Source: Alisma plantago-aquatica | Taxonomy: Eukaryota; Streptophyta; Magnoliopsida; Alismatales; Alismataceae | Reading direction: 5' to 3' | Assembly: GCA_963693085.1 (NCBI GenBank) | Contig: OY856412.1 | Location: 1,059,604,244-1,059,668,243, forward strand | DNA: 64,000 nt | In this document: positions 10,947 to 21,675 of the stretch, piece by piece | Layout: each line of letters starts with the position of its first letter | How positions within the stretch are numbered: position 1 is the first letter of the stretch | The notes under the pieces: generated by a model | Databases searched by the model: none | What the model was told of the DNA's origin: nothing | The model's input: only the letters and a program-made list of their open reading frames with translations | Program-made: the position numbers and the translations under genes

Positions 10947-13900
10947 CTACTTCGACACATAATCAACAACAAGCAAGATATATAAATTTGAATTTGAGGA
11001 CACAAAGGGTCCCATGAAGTCTATGCCCCATAAGTCAAATACCTCAACTTCCTGAAATACATTCAGGGGAATCTCTTGTCTCCTTGAAATGTTACCTGCG
11101 CGCTGGCATGGGTCACATTGCCTCACAAAATCATAGGCATCCCGGAACAAAGTTGGCCAATAAAGGCCGCTTTCCAACACTTTGGCTGCTGTCCGTGAAC
11201 TAGCATGGTGTCCTCCCGTAGGCGACGCATGGCAATGGTGGAGAACACTCTCGTACTCCACCTCCGGCACACACCTGCGAAGAATACCATCCCTGCACTG
11301 CTTCAAAAGAATTGGGTCATCCCAAAAATAGTATCTCAAAGAATGAAAGAATTTCTTTTTCTCTTGATAAGACCAGTCTTCCGGGATGATCCCGCAAGCC
11401 AAATAGTTAACAATATTAGCAAACCATGGTTCCTTAGAATCAATTTTCAAAAGTTGTTCATCGGGGAACGTCTCGGTTATGGGTATGTGTAAACCTTGTT
11501 CATCTACCCTTTCTAACCTAGACAAGTGGTCAGCTACCACATTTTCAATTCCCGACTTGTCCTTGATTTCAATATCAAATTCTTGTAAAAGCAAAATCCA
11601 CCTAATTAGTCTAGGCTTTGCATCCTTCTTCTCCATCAAATATTTTATCGCAGCGTGATCGGTCCACACAACTACTTTAGAACCCACTAAGTACTGTCGA
11701 AATTTTTCAAAAGCAAACACGACGGCAAGTAACTCTTTTTCTGTAGTTGTATAGTTCAATTGAGCATCATTAAGTGTTTTAGAGGCGTAGAAAATCACAA
11801 CGGGCTTATTATCTACCCTTTGCCCCAAAACAGCTCCCACTGCATAATCGGAAGCGTCACACATCAATTCGAATGGTTTTGTCCAATCCGGCATTTGAAC
11901 AACCGGAGCCGAAATCAACTTTTCTTTCAAAACTTCGAATGCGTGAAGACACTTTTCATTGAAATAAAAAACTACATCTTTTTCCAACAATTCGGATAAA
12001 GGTTTTGCGATTTTAGAAAAATCCTTGATGAATCGCCGATAAAACCCGGCGTGTCCCAAAAAGCTTCTCACCCCTTTTATGGAATTAGGTGGGGGTAGCT
12101 TAGAAATCACCTCAATTTTTACGGGGTCTACCTCAAGACCCTTGCTAGACACCTTGTGTCCTAGCACTATTCCTTCCGTCACCATCATGTGACATTTCTC
12201 CCAATTGAGGACCAAGTGTGTGTCCTCACACCGCTGCAGCACCTTGTCCAAGTTATATAGACACTCATCAAAAGACGCCCCATAAACCGAGAAGTCGTCC
12301 ATGAAAACCTCAAGACAACGCTCCACCATGTCAGAGAATATGGCGAGCATGTAGCGTTGAAACGTTGCCGGCGCATTACATAATCCAAACGGCATCCGTC
12401 GGTAAGCAAAAGTCCCATAGGGACAAGTGAACGTAGACTTCTCTTGATCCAAAGGATCAATAGAAATCTGGTTATACCCCGAATACCCATCCAGAAAACA
12501 AAAATGCAACCGCCCGACAAGACGTTCCAAAATCTGATCAATGAATGGCAAAGGAAAATGATCTTTAAGAGTTGCGGCATTCAATCGGCGGTAGTCAATG
12601 CAAACACGCCACCCGGTTACCAATCGGGTGGTGACAGGTTCATTCAACAGATTTGTAGTAACAGTAATTCCCCCCTTTTGAGGGACTACCTGTGTGGGGC
12701 TCACCCACGTCGAATCTGATATAGCATATATGATCCCTGCAGCAAGAAGTTTTATGAATTCCTTCTTTACGACCTCCATCATGCTCGGATTCAACCGTCT
12801 TTGAGGCTGAATGACTGGTTTGGCTCCCTCCTCGAGCCGAATCTTGTGCTGGCAAAGTGTAGGGGAGATCCCCTTGATGTCCGCGACTGACCACCCAAAG
12901 GCTCCACGATGGTTCTTGAGCACAACCAGTAGTTGCTCCTCCTCATCCGCACTCAAGTATGCAGATACAATCACTGGTAACTTGTCCTTCTCAGCTAGAA
13001 AGATGTACTTAAGATGCGGGGGTAGTGGCTTCAACTCCAACTCTGGCGGGCAAATAAGAGATGATTGCAGCGGTGGTGGAAGTGTACCTAAGTCTTCATA
13101 GTGCCTCGTGTAGAAACATGGAAGCATCTGAAGCATTTTGGCGCACTCCTTGAGTGAAGTACTCCGCATCCAATCATAAGTGACATTTAGCAAACACGCC
13201 TCCAAAGGCAATTCCGGATATGCATCAAAAACTGAAGTAATAATCGCATCATCCTCCCAAGAAGGTGGAATGTCCTCATTCTCATCATTTGGAAACCCAA
13301 CAGCCTTGCCTAAAGAGACAACTTTAGTTTGCTCCATAATGTCCACAGCTAAGGTCCCATTATCCATCTTGCTCATCACATGAGCCATATCCAAGAATGG
13401 CTTCCCAAGACAAAGTGAGATATTGTGTTCCACATGTTTCACCATGTTGCACTGTGCTTTTGCTTTAGTAGATGCATTGCTAGTGGGCATGACCATCTCA
13501 AAGCGATCATCCGCAATGCCCAAGGTCAAGCGACCTCTTCCCATCTCCAAGATCATATCATCTGTTGCTTGGAATGGGCGTCCAAGTAGCAACTCATTGC
13601 CATGCTCGTCCTGCATTTCCATAACCACAAAATCAGCCGGAAAAACAAAACGGTCTACCTTCACCAAGACATCCTCGCAGATTCCATACGGTTTCACCAC
13701 AGAATTATCGGCCAGTTGGATAGTCATGTTGCTTGGCCTTGTTTCCTTTAATCCAAGCTTCTTGAATGTAGAAAGGGGCATCAAATTGATGCTTGCCCCA
13801 GAATCACAAAGTGCCTCTCCAAATTTGAACTTCCCGATAAAATAAGAAATATTGAAACAACCTGGATCCTGTCTCTTCGGCGGCAAAGTGCCCATAATAA

Positions 13901-15500
13901 AAGCACTCACTTGCTCCTTGAGCACCACGACCTCAGTGTCGGGTATTTTCCTCTTCTTGGTGATGACATCTTTTAGGAACTTCCCATATGACGGGATTTG
14001 CTCAATCGCCTCCAACAACGGAATATTTACCGATAACTTCCTAAAGCTGTCCAGAAATTTCTTAAATTGTGCATCCACCTTCCTTGCCTTTGCGCTATTG
14101 GGATAGGGGACCGGAACAGTATGTGCCCTTTGATGAGGTGGCACATAGGGTGTCAATTTCTGCAGTTCCTCCTCAGTAGCTTGTTCTTCATTACCATTCT
14201 CAGTTATATCTTCAGCTTGCCCTGTGACAGGTGTGGGCTGCTCCTTGATGATTGCATCTTCAACTTTGTCCTGCGGTGTGCTTGTGTCATCCGCCCTTGG
14301 ATTCAACACTTTCTTACCGCTCCTCAGTAGGATAGCCTTGGCCTGCTGGTTTCCCCCGGGAACATTGGTGTTCCCCGGAAAACCCAGATGTGCTGGCTTC
14401 TTCAAACTTGCAATCTCAGCCGCCATCTGCGCCATGGAAGTCTCTATAGTTCTCATTTGAGCCCCATGACTCTGCAAAGTCTGCCCAAATTGGTTCATAA
14501 ATTCACCCTGTTGCTTGATTTGTTGCCCAAATGTGTTCATTAACTCCTGGTTTTGTTTGATGACCTGATTGAGCAACTCCATGCTCTTGTCCTCTGTGGC
14601 TGGTGCAGGCTTGGCGTCCGGATCCTGCAGAAAATTGTTCGGATCCTTCCATGAGAACTTTTTGTCCTTTCGCCATGAATAGTCATTGTTCCTGTACCCT
14701 TGCTGTTGCCTCATGTACTTGACTTGAGCCTCCTCCTCAGACTCATTGTCTTCCTTCTGCAGTAGCTTCTTTGCGAGAAGATCCATCTTCTCATTTAACT
14801 CTCTCATTGCCTTGGACCCACTGGCTACTCTTTCTTGCTCAACTGGGCCTCTCTCTCTTTCTCCCCAGGATTGCTTTCGTGCCATGTTCTTCAGTATTTC
14901 CCAGCATCTCGTATCAGTGTTGTTCAAGAAAAATCCTGAACCGGCCGAGTCCAAGTTGCTTCTATCATGCTCGGAGAGAGCAAAATAGAAGATCTTCACC
15001 TGTGTCTCCTTGTCCAGTCCATGATGCGGACATCTCCTCAACATGACCTGGAATCGCTCCCAGGTCTCAGAATATGTTTCACCCGCCTGTTGGGTGAAAT
15101 TGTGAATCTTCCAAATCATGTCGTTGGTCTTCTCAGGAGGGAAAAACCTCTCGAAGAAAACCTCCACCATATGATCCCATGATTCAACAAACTCATCGTC
15201 GAGGTTATGTAGCCACTCTCTCGCAACTCCTGCCAGGGAGCTTGGGAACAACTTGAGGTACAGAACATCCTGTGGGAACCTGTCTATCTTCACCATATCA
15301 CAGTTTTCAACGAACTGACTGATGTGTGCCACTGGGTCCTCATTCTTCAATCCATGAAATGCATTTGATTTTACCAAGTTGATCAACGCTGGATCGATCT
15401 TATATGTTGGTATGTTGACCGCCTGTTTCTTGATAGGCCCCTTTGAAGCTGATGAAGAAGACGCTTTGATCTTCTCCCATATTGTCTGTGGTTCGGCCAT
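10947..15500 (-). CDS. Athila gag-pol polyprotein (gag, protease, RT, RNase H, integrase start)
   Basis: A 1517-codon open frame starting at ATG 15500 (MAEPQTIWEKIK). The order is gag (about residues 60-210; REWLHNLDDEFVESWDHM) with a Gln-rich coiled region. Protease follows, with DSGAS at about 566. Next comes reverse transcriptase, with V-C-I-D-Y-R-R-L-N and the catalytic F-M-D-D near 1066 (nt 12295-12306). RNase H has C-D-A-S-D near 1213 and ends in D-H-L-S-R. The integrase HHCC zinc finger (H-C-H to C-D-P-C-Q-R) and first catalytic aspartate in I-D-F-M-G-P close the frame. It ends at TAG 10947-10949, where related proteins continue into the rest of the integrase; one base change would account for it. 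Gag and pol share one frame, so polyprotein processing by the protease is expected. Confidence 0.92.
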   Translation of the reverse strand: MAEPQTIWEKIKASSSSASKGPIKKQAVNIPTYKIDPALINLVKSNAFHGLKNEDPVAHISQFVENCDMVKIDRFPQDVLYLKLFPSSLAGVAREWLHNLDDEFVESWDHMVEVFFERFFPPEKTNDMIWKIHNFTQQAGETYSETWERFQVMLRRCPHHGLDKETQVKIFYFALSEHDRSNLDSAGSGFFLNNTDTRCWEILKNMARKQSWGERERGPVEQERVASGSKAMRELNEKMDLLAKKLLQKEDNESEEEAQVKYMRQQQGYRNNDYSWRKDKKFSWKDPNNFLQDPDAKPAPATEDKSMELLNQVIKQNQELMNTFGQQIKQQGEFMNQFGQTLQSHGAQMRTIETSMAQMAAEIASLKKPAHLGFPGNTNVPGGNQQAKAILLRSGKKVLNPRADDTSTPQDKVEDAIIKEQPTPVTGQAEDITENGNEEQATEEELQKLTPYVPPHQRAHTVPVPYPNSAKARKVDAQFKKFLDSFRKLSVNIPLLEAIEQIPSYGKFLKDVITKKRKIPDTEVVVLKEQVSAFIMGTLPPKRQDPGCFNISYFIGKFKFGEALCDSGASINLMPLSTFKKLGLKETRPSNMTIQLADNSVVKPYGICEDVLVKVDRFVFPADFVVMEMQDEHGNELLLGRPFQATDDMILEMGRGRLTLGIADDRFEMVMPTSNASTKAKAQCNMVKHVEHNISLCLGKPFLDMAHVMSKMDNGTLAVDIMEQTKVVSLGKAVGFPNDENEDIPPSWEDDAIITSVFDAYPELPLEACLLNVTYDWMRSTSLKECAKMLQMLPCFYTRHYEDLGTLPPPLQSSLICPPELELKPLPPHLKYIFLAEKDKLPVIVSAYLSADEEEQLLVVLKNHRGAFGWSVADIKGISPTLCQHKIRLEEGAKPVIQPQRRLNPSMMEVVKKEFIKLLAAGIIYAISDSTWVSPTQVVPQKGGITVTTNLLNEPVTTRLVTGWRVCIDYRRLNAATLKDHFPLPFIDQILERLVGRLHFCFLDGYSGYNQISIDPLDQEKSTFTCPYGTFAYRRMPFGLCNAPATFQRYMLAIFSDMVERCLEVFMDDFSVYGASFDECLYNLDKVLQRCEDTHLVLNWEKCHMMVTEGIVLGHKVSSKGLEVDPVKIEVISKLPPPNSIKGVRSFLGHAGFYRRFIKDFSKIAKPLSELLEKDVVFYFNEKCLHAFEVLKEKLISAPVVQMPDWTKPFELMCDASDYAVGAVLGQRVDNKPVVIFYASKTLNDAQLNYTTTEKELLAVVFAFEKFRQYLVGSKVVVWTDHAAIKYLMEKKDAKPRLIRWILLLQEFDIEIKDKSGIENVVADHLSRLERVDEQGLHIPITETFPDEQLLKIDSKEPWFANIVNYLACGIIPEDWSYQEKKKFFHSLRYYFWDDPILLKQCRDGILRRCVPEVEYESVLHHCHASPTGGHHASSRTAAKVLESGLYWPTLFRDAYDFVRQCDPCQRAGNISRRQEIPLNVFQEVEVFDLWGIDFMGPFVSSNSNLYILLVVDYVSK

Positions 15501-15804
15501 TTCTTATGCTCGCTCTTGCTCAGATTCAGAATCTATGTCACTTTGGTAATCTTTCTCATAGTAATCCTCATCCTCTGGTCCCGGAGGTGGAACCTCAGGT
15601 GTGCGATTCGCGTAGTCTGCGCTACGTGTATGCACCATGCAAAGTACCTGAAATAAGAAAATCGGGGTTCAGTACTATGCTTTGAACGAGTAAACACAAT
15701 TATAGAGAAATTTAAGAATATTTAAAATTGTTTCAAAATAAAGTAAAAAAATGTGGCCTAGAGTGGCCGCTCTTAGCACTCAAAGTGCCAATAATTCGTC
15801 GTAT
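15501..15804 (-). other. Athila leader between primer site and gag start
   Basis: About 300 bases of untranslated leader on the minus strand, between the primer-binding site and the gag ATG at 15500. No packaging signal can be named from the sequence, and no frame of note is present. Confidence 0.6.
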
Positions 15805-15822
15805 TCCCCGGCAACGGCGCCA
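15805..15822 (-). other. Athila primer-binding site, tRNA-Asp
   Basis: On the minus strand TGGCGCCGTTGCCGGGGA, complementary to the 3' end of plant tRNA-Asp. It lies six bases inside the 5' LTR. This primer is characteristic of Athila elements and fixes the minus orientation. Confidence 0.93.
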
Positions 15823-15828
15823 AAAACT

Positions 15829-17443
15829 TGATGTGTATTTTACTACGCGCTTAAACACAAGTATACGCGTCGAGTAATATAGGCCTTTGTGAGGCCCGAG
15901 TCGAACTCAGGGATACGTGAATTATTGGAGACTTCTACTAACTAATCGCAATCAGCTAGGCCGAATAACAAAGTAAGGTTTGTTGTTCAAATTAAAAGAA
16001 AATAAAATGAAACAAAGAAAACAATCAATTAAATGTTAATTTAATCAATTCAAAAGGGTATCTTTAGGATTGCGGTTTCACCGCAGGTCAACATTGCATT
16101 AGGTTTTTATATAATTCCTCACTCTTCTCTCTCTATCCAGGTAGTGGCCTGAAAACAGAATTACCCACTGTCGTGGTGTAACTCACTACTTAGGTTTAGG
16201 TTGATTCCACCGTCGTAGTAATCATTCCCCTAAACTAAGCGCATTATAAACGATCTCTCAGTTCCCACCATTAATTTTACAACTCCTTTGTCAAGGGTTT
16301 TATTGATTAATGTAGATTTCGTCTCTTTTCAACCGTTAATCCTTCTGTCGAAGTGATTAAGGGCATTAAGTTATTATTATGGTGATCAAGCATAACAATA
16401 TATATGGAGAAAATGAATCTATACCACGAATTTGAGAGAGAAAATATGAATTATCAATATAAAATTGTCATACAATGCATTCCCGGGCTACTCCCGGTCC
16501 TAAAGATGGAGGGTTTTAGCCTCTCATGTTCATCTCACACGAATACATGGTAGAAATAGGGGAATTCATAAGAAAAACGTGAAACAAGTGGGAAAACCCC
16601 TGAACGGAGAAGAATCGGTAGATCCTTGGCGTAGAATACGAGCTTCCCCACCTGTCGGTGGTGGAATTCGTCTTCGGCAGCGTCCGAATCACCCGGGATG
16701 AGCTTCTGGCCTCCGTTCTCCTTTTTCTCCTTCCTCGGCACTCGTGCAATGCAAAATCCGATCCTCCTCTCGTGTGGGCGGCCGTCATTAGGTATAAGTC
16801 CCTAATTAGGTCATCAAATAACTCCAGCCGTCCGATCGAGATCAAAACGAATCCAACGCATATCTGCCGGCGTCGATACCATCGACGCAGGTCGATGGTA
16901 TCGACCCAGCGGATTAGCGGCAGCTTTCCTTTCTTTTAGTCTGAGCGCCTGTGGACATCTCGATACCATCGACTTGGGTCGATGGTATCGACTCTCTTTA
17001 GCGTCGGTTGTTGTCGTTTAGCGACGCTGTAGCCTCCATGTGTCGATGGCATCGACTTGGGTCGATGGTATCGACAGTTTCCTCGCCAGCAACCTGAAGG
17101 GATCTCTATACCATCGACTTGGGTGTCGATGGTATCGACTCTGTGCTGCTCCTCTCGGCTGGAAATCTGTGGCTTGTTCGATGGTATCGACTTCCGTCGA
17201 TGGTATCGACGGAAGCAAATACTTGTTTTTCCTGAAATTTCACAACAAGACCAAGTAAATCCACACAAATAATAATATTATGATAAATAATGCTCAAAAT
17301 AGTAAAACAAAGGGGATTTGACATAATATGAAGGCAAAGACCGAAATGAGTGAATTATGCAATATTATCCATAAAAATGAGTAATTAGAGCACAAAACAC
17401 ATATGAAAAAGGTCTATAAATGCGACTCAAAATCATCGCATCA
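15829..17443 (-). repeat. Athila 5' LTR (right), 1615 bp
   Basis: TGATGTG to CATCA on the plus strand. Equivalent to 5559-7154 with about 30 substitutions by eye. It has one additional 19-bp hairpin unit at about 17189-17210, which accounts for the whole length difference. It should contain the promoter, but no TATA box can be assigned with confidence. Confidence 0.93.
16873..17211. repeat. Cluster of GTCGATACCATCGAC hairpin units, Athila right LTR
   Basis: About ten copies in the same arrangement as 6602-6921. The extra copy is at the right end: two GTCGATGGTATCGAC-type units separated by four bases near 17177-17211, where the left LTR has one. Confidence 0.9.
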
Positions 17444-17448
17444 ATCTC
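17444..17448. other. Athila target-site duplication, right copy (ATCTC)
   Basis: Perfect repeat of 5554-5558, directly after the right LTR end CATCA. Confidence 0.95.
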
Positions 17449-19990
17449 CTTTGTGTGTTTGGTGATATAAATAACCACATCATCAATGTTGTGTAAAACA
17501 TACAAGTGTGCTTATTCCCACTATTCAAAAATGATATTTATCTGTCATTCCCTGAAGTCCTTTGCCAGAATAGACATTGAGATTCATCGTAATAGTAGGA
17601 GTTTTGTTGCAATTCAAAAAGTAATTGCAAAAGTTCATAAACTCCCTGAAACATAGACCTCAATGATACTCCCTTCAGGCCGACAAAAATTCCGAACACC
17701 ACCTTCAAAAACACTCGTGTACCACTCAATATGATACATCCAATGCAAGAATATTGGACCCAACATTTTCACTTCCCTAGTCAAATGGACAACCAAATGT
17801 ACCACATGATATCAAAGAATGAAGGGAGAAAATACTTCTCAAGGGGGCATAGGGTAACAACCACTTCTCTTTGCAACTTATCTAGAATCTCAAAATTAAT
17901 TAATTTGCTATATAGAGTGTTGAAGAAGCAAAGCCTAGCAATTTCCAACCTTACATGCTTAGGAAGGATAGATCAAATATCCATACGAAATATATGTTGC
18001 ATTAGTGTGTGAATCGTGACATTTAAGAGCTATCATCTTACGATCCTTCACTGATACCAATCTATGGATACTGGCTTAGTATCCCTATGGTGCCTTAGCA
18101 TTAAGCAAGCACTCACAAAAAGTTATCTTCCCTTGTGTAGAAAGGTAAAGTAGGAGGTAAATATTTGCAACGACCCTTGGTAACTTCTTTTGTTAATTTT
18201 TTCCTTATACCCATTTCACATAGGTCCATTTTGGACTTGATTATATCTTTAGTCTCACCTTTTATATTCAATAAAGTACCAATGATGCTATCACAAACAT
18301 TTTCCTGTACATGAATGACATTGACACAATGTCGAACTATCAAAGAACTCCAATAAGGAAGATTTTGGAATATTGACCTTATTTTGAATAAAGACTTTTC
18401 ACCTATGGGAGTAGTACATGGTCTTTACCAAATTTATTTACTATGTTGTTTACTCTTGGATAAACATCCTCCCCTAACATATGTTTAGGGACACTCTGTC
18501 GCTCAGTTGAGCCACTCAAAGTTTTGTGCACCTTTCAATAAGGATGCACCTTTGGGAGAAACCTCCATATGAACAAGATATACAATGCTACCACTATGTT
18601 TTAGTCAAATTGAATCAGTATTTTCCTCACATAGAGGACATGCCTTGGTTCCTTTGATGTTATAGCCAGAAAAGTTTTCATAAGATGGAAAGTCAATTAT
18701 AGTGCAAAAAAACATAGCACGTAAATTAAACATATCTCCATGCAAAGCATCATAAGTCATCACACCTTCTCCCCATAGTTTCTTAATGTCATCGATGATA
18801 GGTTCAAGGTAAACATCGATATCATTGCTATGTTGTTTGGGCCCTGATATTAGCAAGGACAACATCACATATTTATTCTTCATACACAACCATGGAGAAA
18901 GATTGTATATAACACTCATGATAGACTAAGTGCTATGTTGGCTTCTTAATATTCCATATGGATTCATCATGTTAGTAAAAAGTCCAAGTTTTAAAATCCT
19001 GGCTTCTTCACCAAATTCAAGATACATTAAATCAATCGTCTTCCATTGTGGGGAATCAGACACATGTCATAGCATACCATCATTGCTTTTCTTTACCTCC
19101 ATTGCATTAAATCAATCTTCTTCCATTGCTAATACAATAGATGCCAAGATAATTTTTTTGCATCTGCTGTATTAGCAAACAAGCATTGAAACTGTGGTAT
19201 TATAGGAAGATACCACATCACCTTGGAAGGAGACTAAGTTTTGGTCTTACCTGAGTCATCCTTTTGTACTTGGATGTCCTTTTAGACATTCTTTCAGATC
19301 TATATAGTCCTTTTGAAACAACACTCAGTCATTCAAGCATGCATGTATCTTTTTAGACTCTATTCCCATTGGGCACAACATCTTTTTTGTTTCACATGTT
19401 GAGATTGGAAGCTCGTTGCCTTTAGGGAGAATTTCTTGCAACAAAGACAACAAAGAAGTGAAGCTTTTGTCGCTCCATCTATTGTTAGCCTCCAGAGTAT
19501 ACAATATCAACATATCACTCAAATTCATAAACTTAATACAAACCAAAGAATAATGGTTTCTAAACATCATGCCCAATGTTTCTAAATAAGGGAGGTGGAT
19601 CTGTAACATTTAAACCACAACTATCTTGCATCACATCAACCACGTCTATTGGAATTGTTTTTTTCTCATCAACATCGTCAGCCATTTCTTCTTTGACACA
19701 AATACCATTACCGACATCTACTGATCTCATACTAGAATTCTCTCCATGACAGTACCATTCTATATAGCCTTCACAATCCCATTTCACATGACATGATCTT
19801 TTATTGTGTCAATAGTATCATCTTTCAAGTTGTTACTACAATTCCTACAGGGGCAATAGAACCTATCTCTAGGTTGTCTGCTATGCTACTCTACAAATCT
19901 TACAAACTCATTGATACCATTAATAAAATTCAGAGTGCAGTGATTTGAATTAGACATCCATGATCGATCCATTCTATGATTGGATGGGAG
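17449..19990 (-). pseudogene. CACTA-A tnp2 transposase remnant (Transpos_assoc, core, DUF4218)
   Basis: Minus-strand blocks in order. 19990-19740: Transpos_assoc, starting with the typical M-D-R-S-W-M and with C-P-C-R-N-C, ending N-G-T-V-M-E-type. 18919-18605: transposase core (YNLSPWLCMKNKYVMLSLLI, then G-P-K-Q, then Y-D-A-L-H-G). 18343-18113: V-R-H-C-V-N-V-I-H-V-Q-E-N-V, then DSIIGTLLNIKGETKD, then EMGIRKKL. 17790-17600: DUF4218 (VVHLVREVKMLGPIFLHWMY, then R-P-E-G-S-I). The core is the DDE transposase (Transposase_21) that cuts and joins element ends. Stops and frameshifts occur in every block, so no active protein is possible. The C-terminal DUF4216 is beyond the Athila insertion at 5059-5535. 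Confidence 0.8.
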
Positions 19991-21675
19991 ACTAGTAGCG
20001 TATCAAGTGCTAGCTAATAAGTTAATTTCAAAAATGACATATGTTTGAATTGAGCCCTAATCATCTATTTGCATTGACATTTATAAACACATACCACCTA
20101 TCCCATTCTTGAGCACTTCATCTCACTAGTAGGTGTATAATATGTGTTTAATTTCAATAAATTTTGGCATCTTTTCCCCACATTTCTCCAAGTACACCGA
20201 TGTTGATTGGAAAATACCCACCTACATATGCATCCAAAGAATAAAAGTGGAAATGCTATCAAATTTGTTGAATTTGAACATGCATTATATAATTACCTCC
20301 TAAGTGAGATGAAGTGCTCAAGAATAGTCCCAAATCAAGGACTACCCAAAGTTTACTCCAAATGAGTAAATCTCAGTCGCATTTCTAGGCCAACAACATG
20401 GCTTAGAAATTAGGTTAAACCTTGACATAATTTGTGAAAAATTAAGAATATATATTTAAACAAGTAATTAAGTATACATATATATCAAGGGTTCTTAACC
20501 TATCATTGACCATCTAGATCACAAGAAACAACTAATTACAATAAGATCAATGCATGTATTAGATTCTCATCACTCACCCCAGATAGCTCCATGTTAGGGT
20601 TTATGTCAAGTTAGGTTCAAGTTGGTTAGTAGCATATTTGATGATCTTTTCACTAATTTAGGGTATGTCATGATTGTGTGTTTCATGTTTCAAGACATTT
20701 TGAAGTGCCATTGATTTCCTATGATTATTTCAAGGTTTAAGCCATATATGTAAAATTTAGGGTCCAATGTCTAATAATATTGCATAAAAGGTTCATGATT
20801 AGTAAGTTCAAGAGACACACCATTGTATTCAACATTTCAACATACATTCATTATCACAAGATACACCATTGTATTAAACATACATTCAATTATCAGAATA
20901 ATAGAATGAAGTTTTGTGTAAAAATTAGGTCAAAAGTACCACAGAGATACCTGTGAAAGCGCTCGAGTAGGAGGAGGCAGTGAGTATCCAGTGAGTAGCG
21001 TTGAGGAGGAGGTAGTGAGAAACTTCTATGCTGGATCAGCAATAGAAGGAAGCATCGGTAGAACTAGTAGGAGAGGTTCCAACGAAGGATGAGCATGATG
21101 ACAGAAGAGGAGGAGTAGGCATTGATTGATAAGGAAGATTAACACCATAGAGAAGGAGGACTACCATGGATAGAGAAGGAGTATGCATCGACAGAGCAGG
21201 AGGAGTAGGCGCTCACCGAAGAACAGTGATGGTGCTCACCATAGAATAGAACTGGGGAAAGGTGAGATGGAGGACCAGCAACATGAAAAAACTTAGAGGA
21301 GGATGAGTAGGGTGGCCAAGCTCAAAGGAAGAGGAGCAACAACAAAGATCACCCCTGGTATCATGAGAGGCAAATCTAATAGTAGGACCATGGGGAGGAA
21401 AAAAGGGGAAAGGGTTTGTTGTGGGGTTAATTAACAGATACATACCTCGTCGATTGTTTTAGACATGGATGACATACAAAAACGTTGTCAGTTGAAACCA
21501 AAACATCATAAAAAGATAATTGTCCAACATTCACTATGTCGTGGGTTGATTAGACAAAACTGATGACTATATAGTTGTTCGACATTCACTATGTTATGGG
21601 TTGATTAGACAAAACTGACGAATAATGATGCATCCTAGATGCTACCCAATGATACCTACAATATTGGTTGTAGTA
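19991..21675 (-). other. CACTA-A 5' region with subterminal direct repeats
   Basis: Upstream (minus-strand sense) of the transposase start. It includes a purine-rich GAGGAG stretch at about 20960-21330 and a pair of direct repeats of roughly 44 bp at about 21522-21565 and 21576-21621 (both containing GGGTTGATTAGACAAAACTGA). Further short repeats with CATCAGT lie just beyond, to about 21835, so the true end could be past 21675. No gene seen. Confidence 0.5.

Larger units (their letters stand above)
5559..17443 (-). mobile_element. Athila-type Ty3/gypsy LTR retrotransposon, complete, nested in CACTA-A
   Basis: An 11.9-kb element on the minus strand. It has paired LTRs that begin TGATG/TGACG and end CATCA, a perfect 5-bp duplication (ATCTC), a tRNA-Asp primer site, one long gag-pol region, a 3-kb region between pol and the 3' LTR, and a polypurine tract. 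The FMDD reverse transcriptase motif, the tRNA-Asp primer site and the spare 3' region place it in the Athila lineage. By eye the two LTRs differ at about 30 bases plus one 19-bp unit, that is about 2 percent. The element may have been mobile until a single stop codon broke gag-pol, or it may depend on related copies. Confidence 0.93.
1862..21675 (-). mobile_element. CACTA-A: old degenerate CACTA (En/Spm) transposon, interrupted by Athila
   Basis: Read on the minus strand, the domains run in standard plant CACTA order. They are Transpos_assoc (about 19990-19740), Transposase_21/Tnp2 core (about 19210-18105), DUF4218 (about 18060-17600), [Athila 17443-5559], DUF4216 (5535-5059), TnpA-like domain (4697-4386 and 3863-3660), then a Ulp1-like remnant (3245-1950). 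All parts carry stops or frameshifts. A candidate 5' end is CAATATTGGTTGTAGTA at 21659-21675, which on the minus strand reads TACTACAACCAATATTG; its first base deviates from the expected CACTA. The 3' terminus is not seen and probably lies left of the window, beyond the retroposon. The boundaries are therefore approximate. Confidence 0.75.

Noticed and set aside
12185..12580. 131-codon minus-strand frame inside the Athila pol
   Set aside because: Off-frame shadow of the reverse transcriptase, which is open in the main frame.
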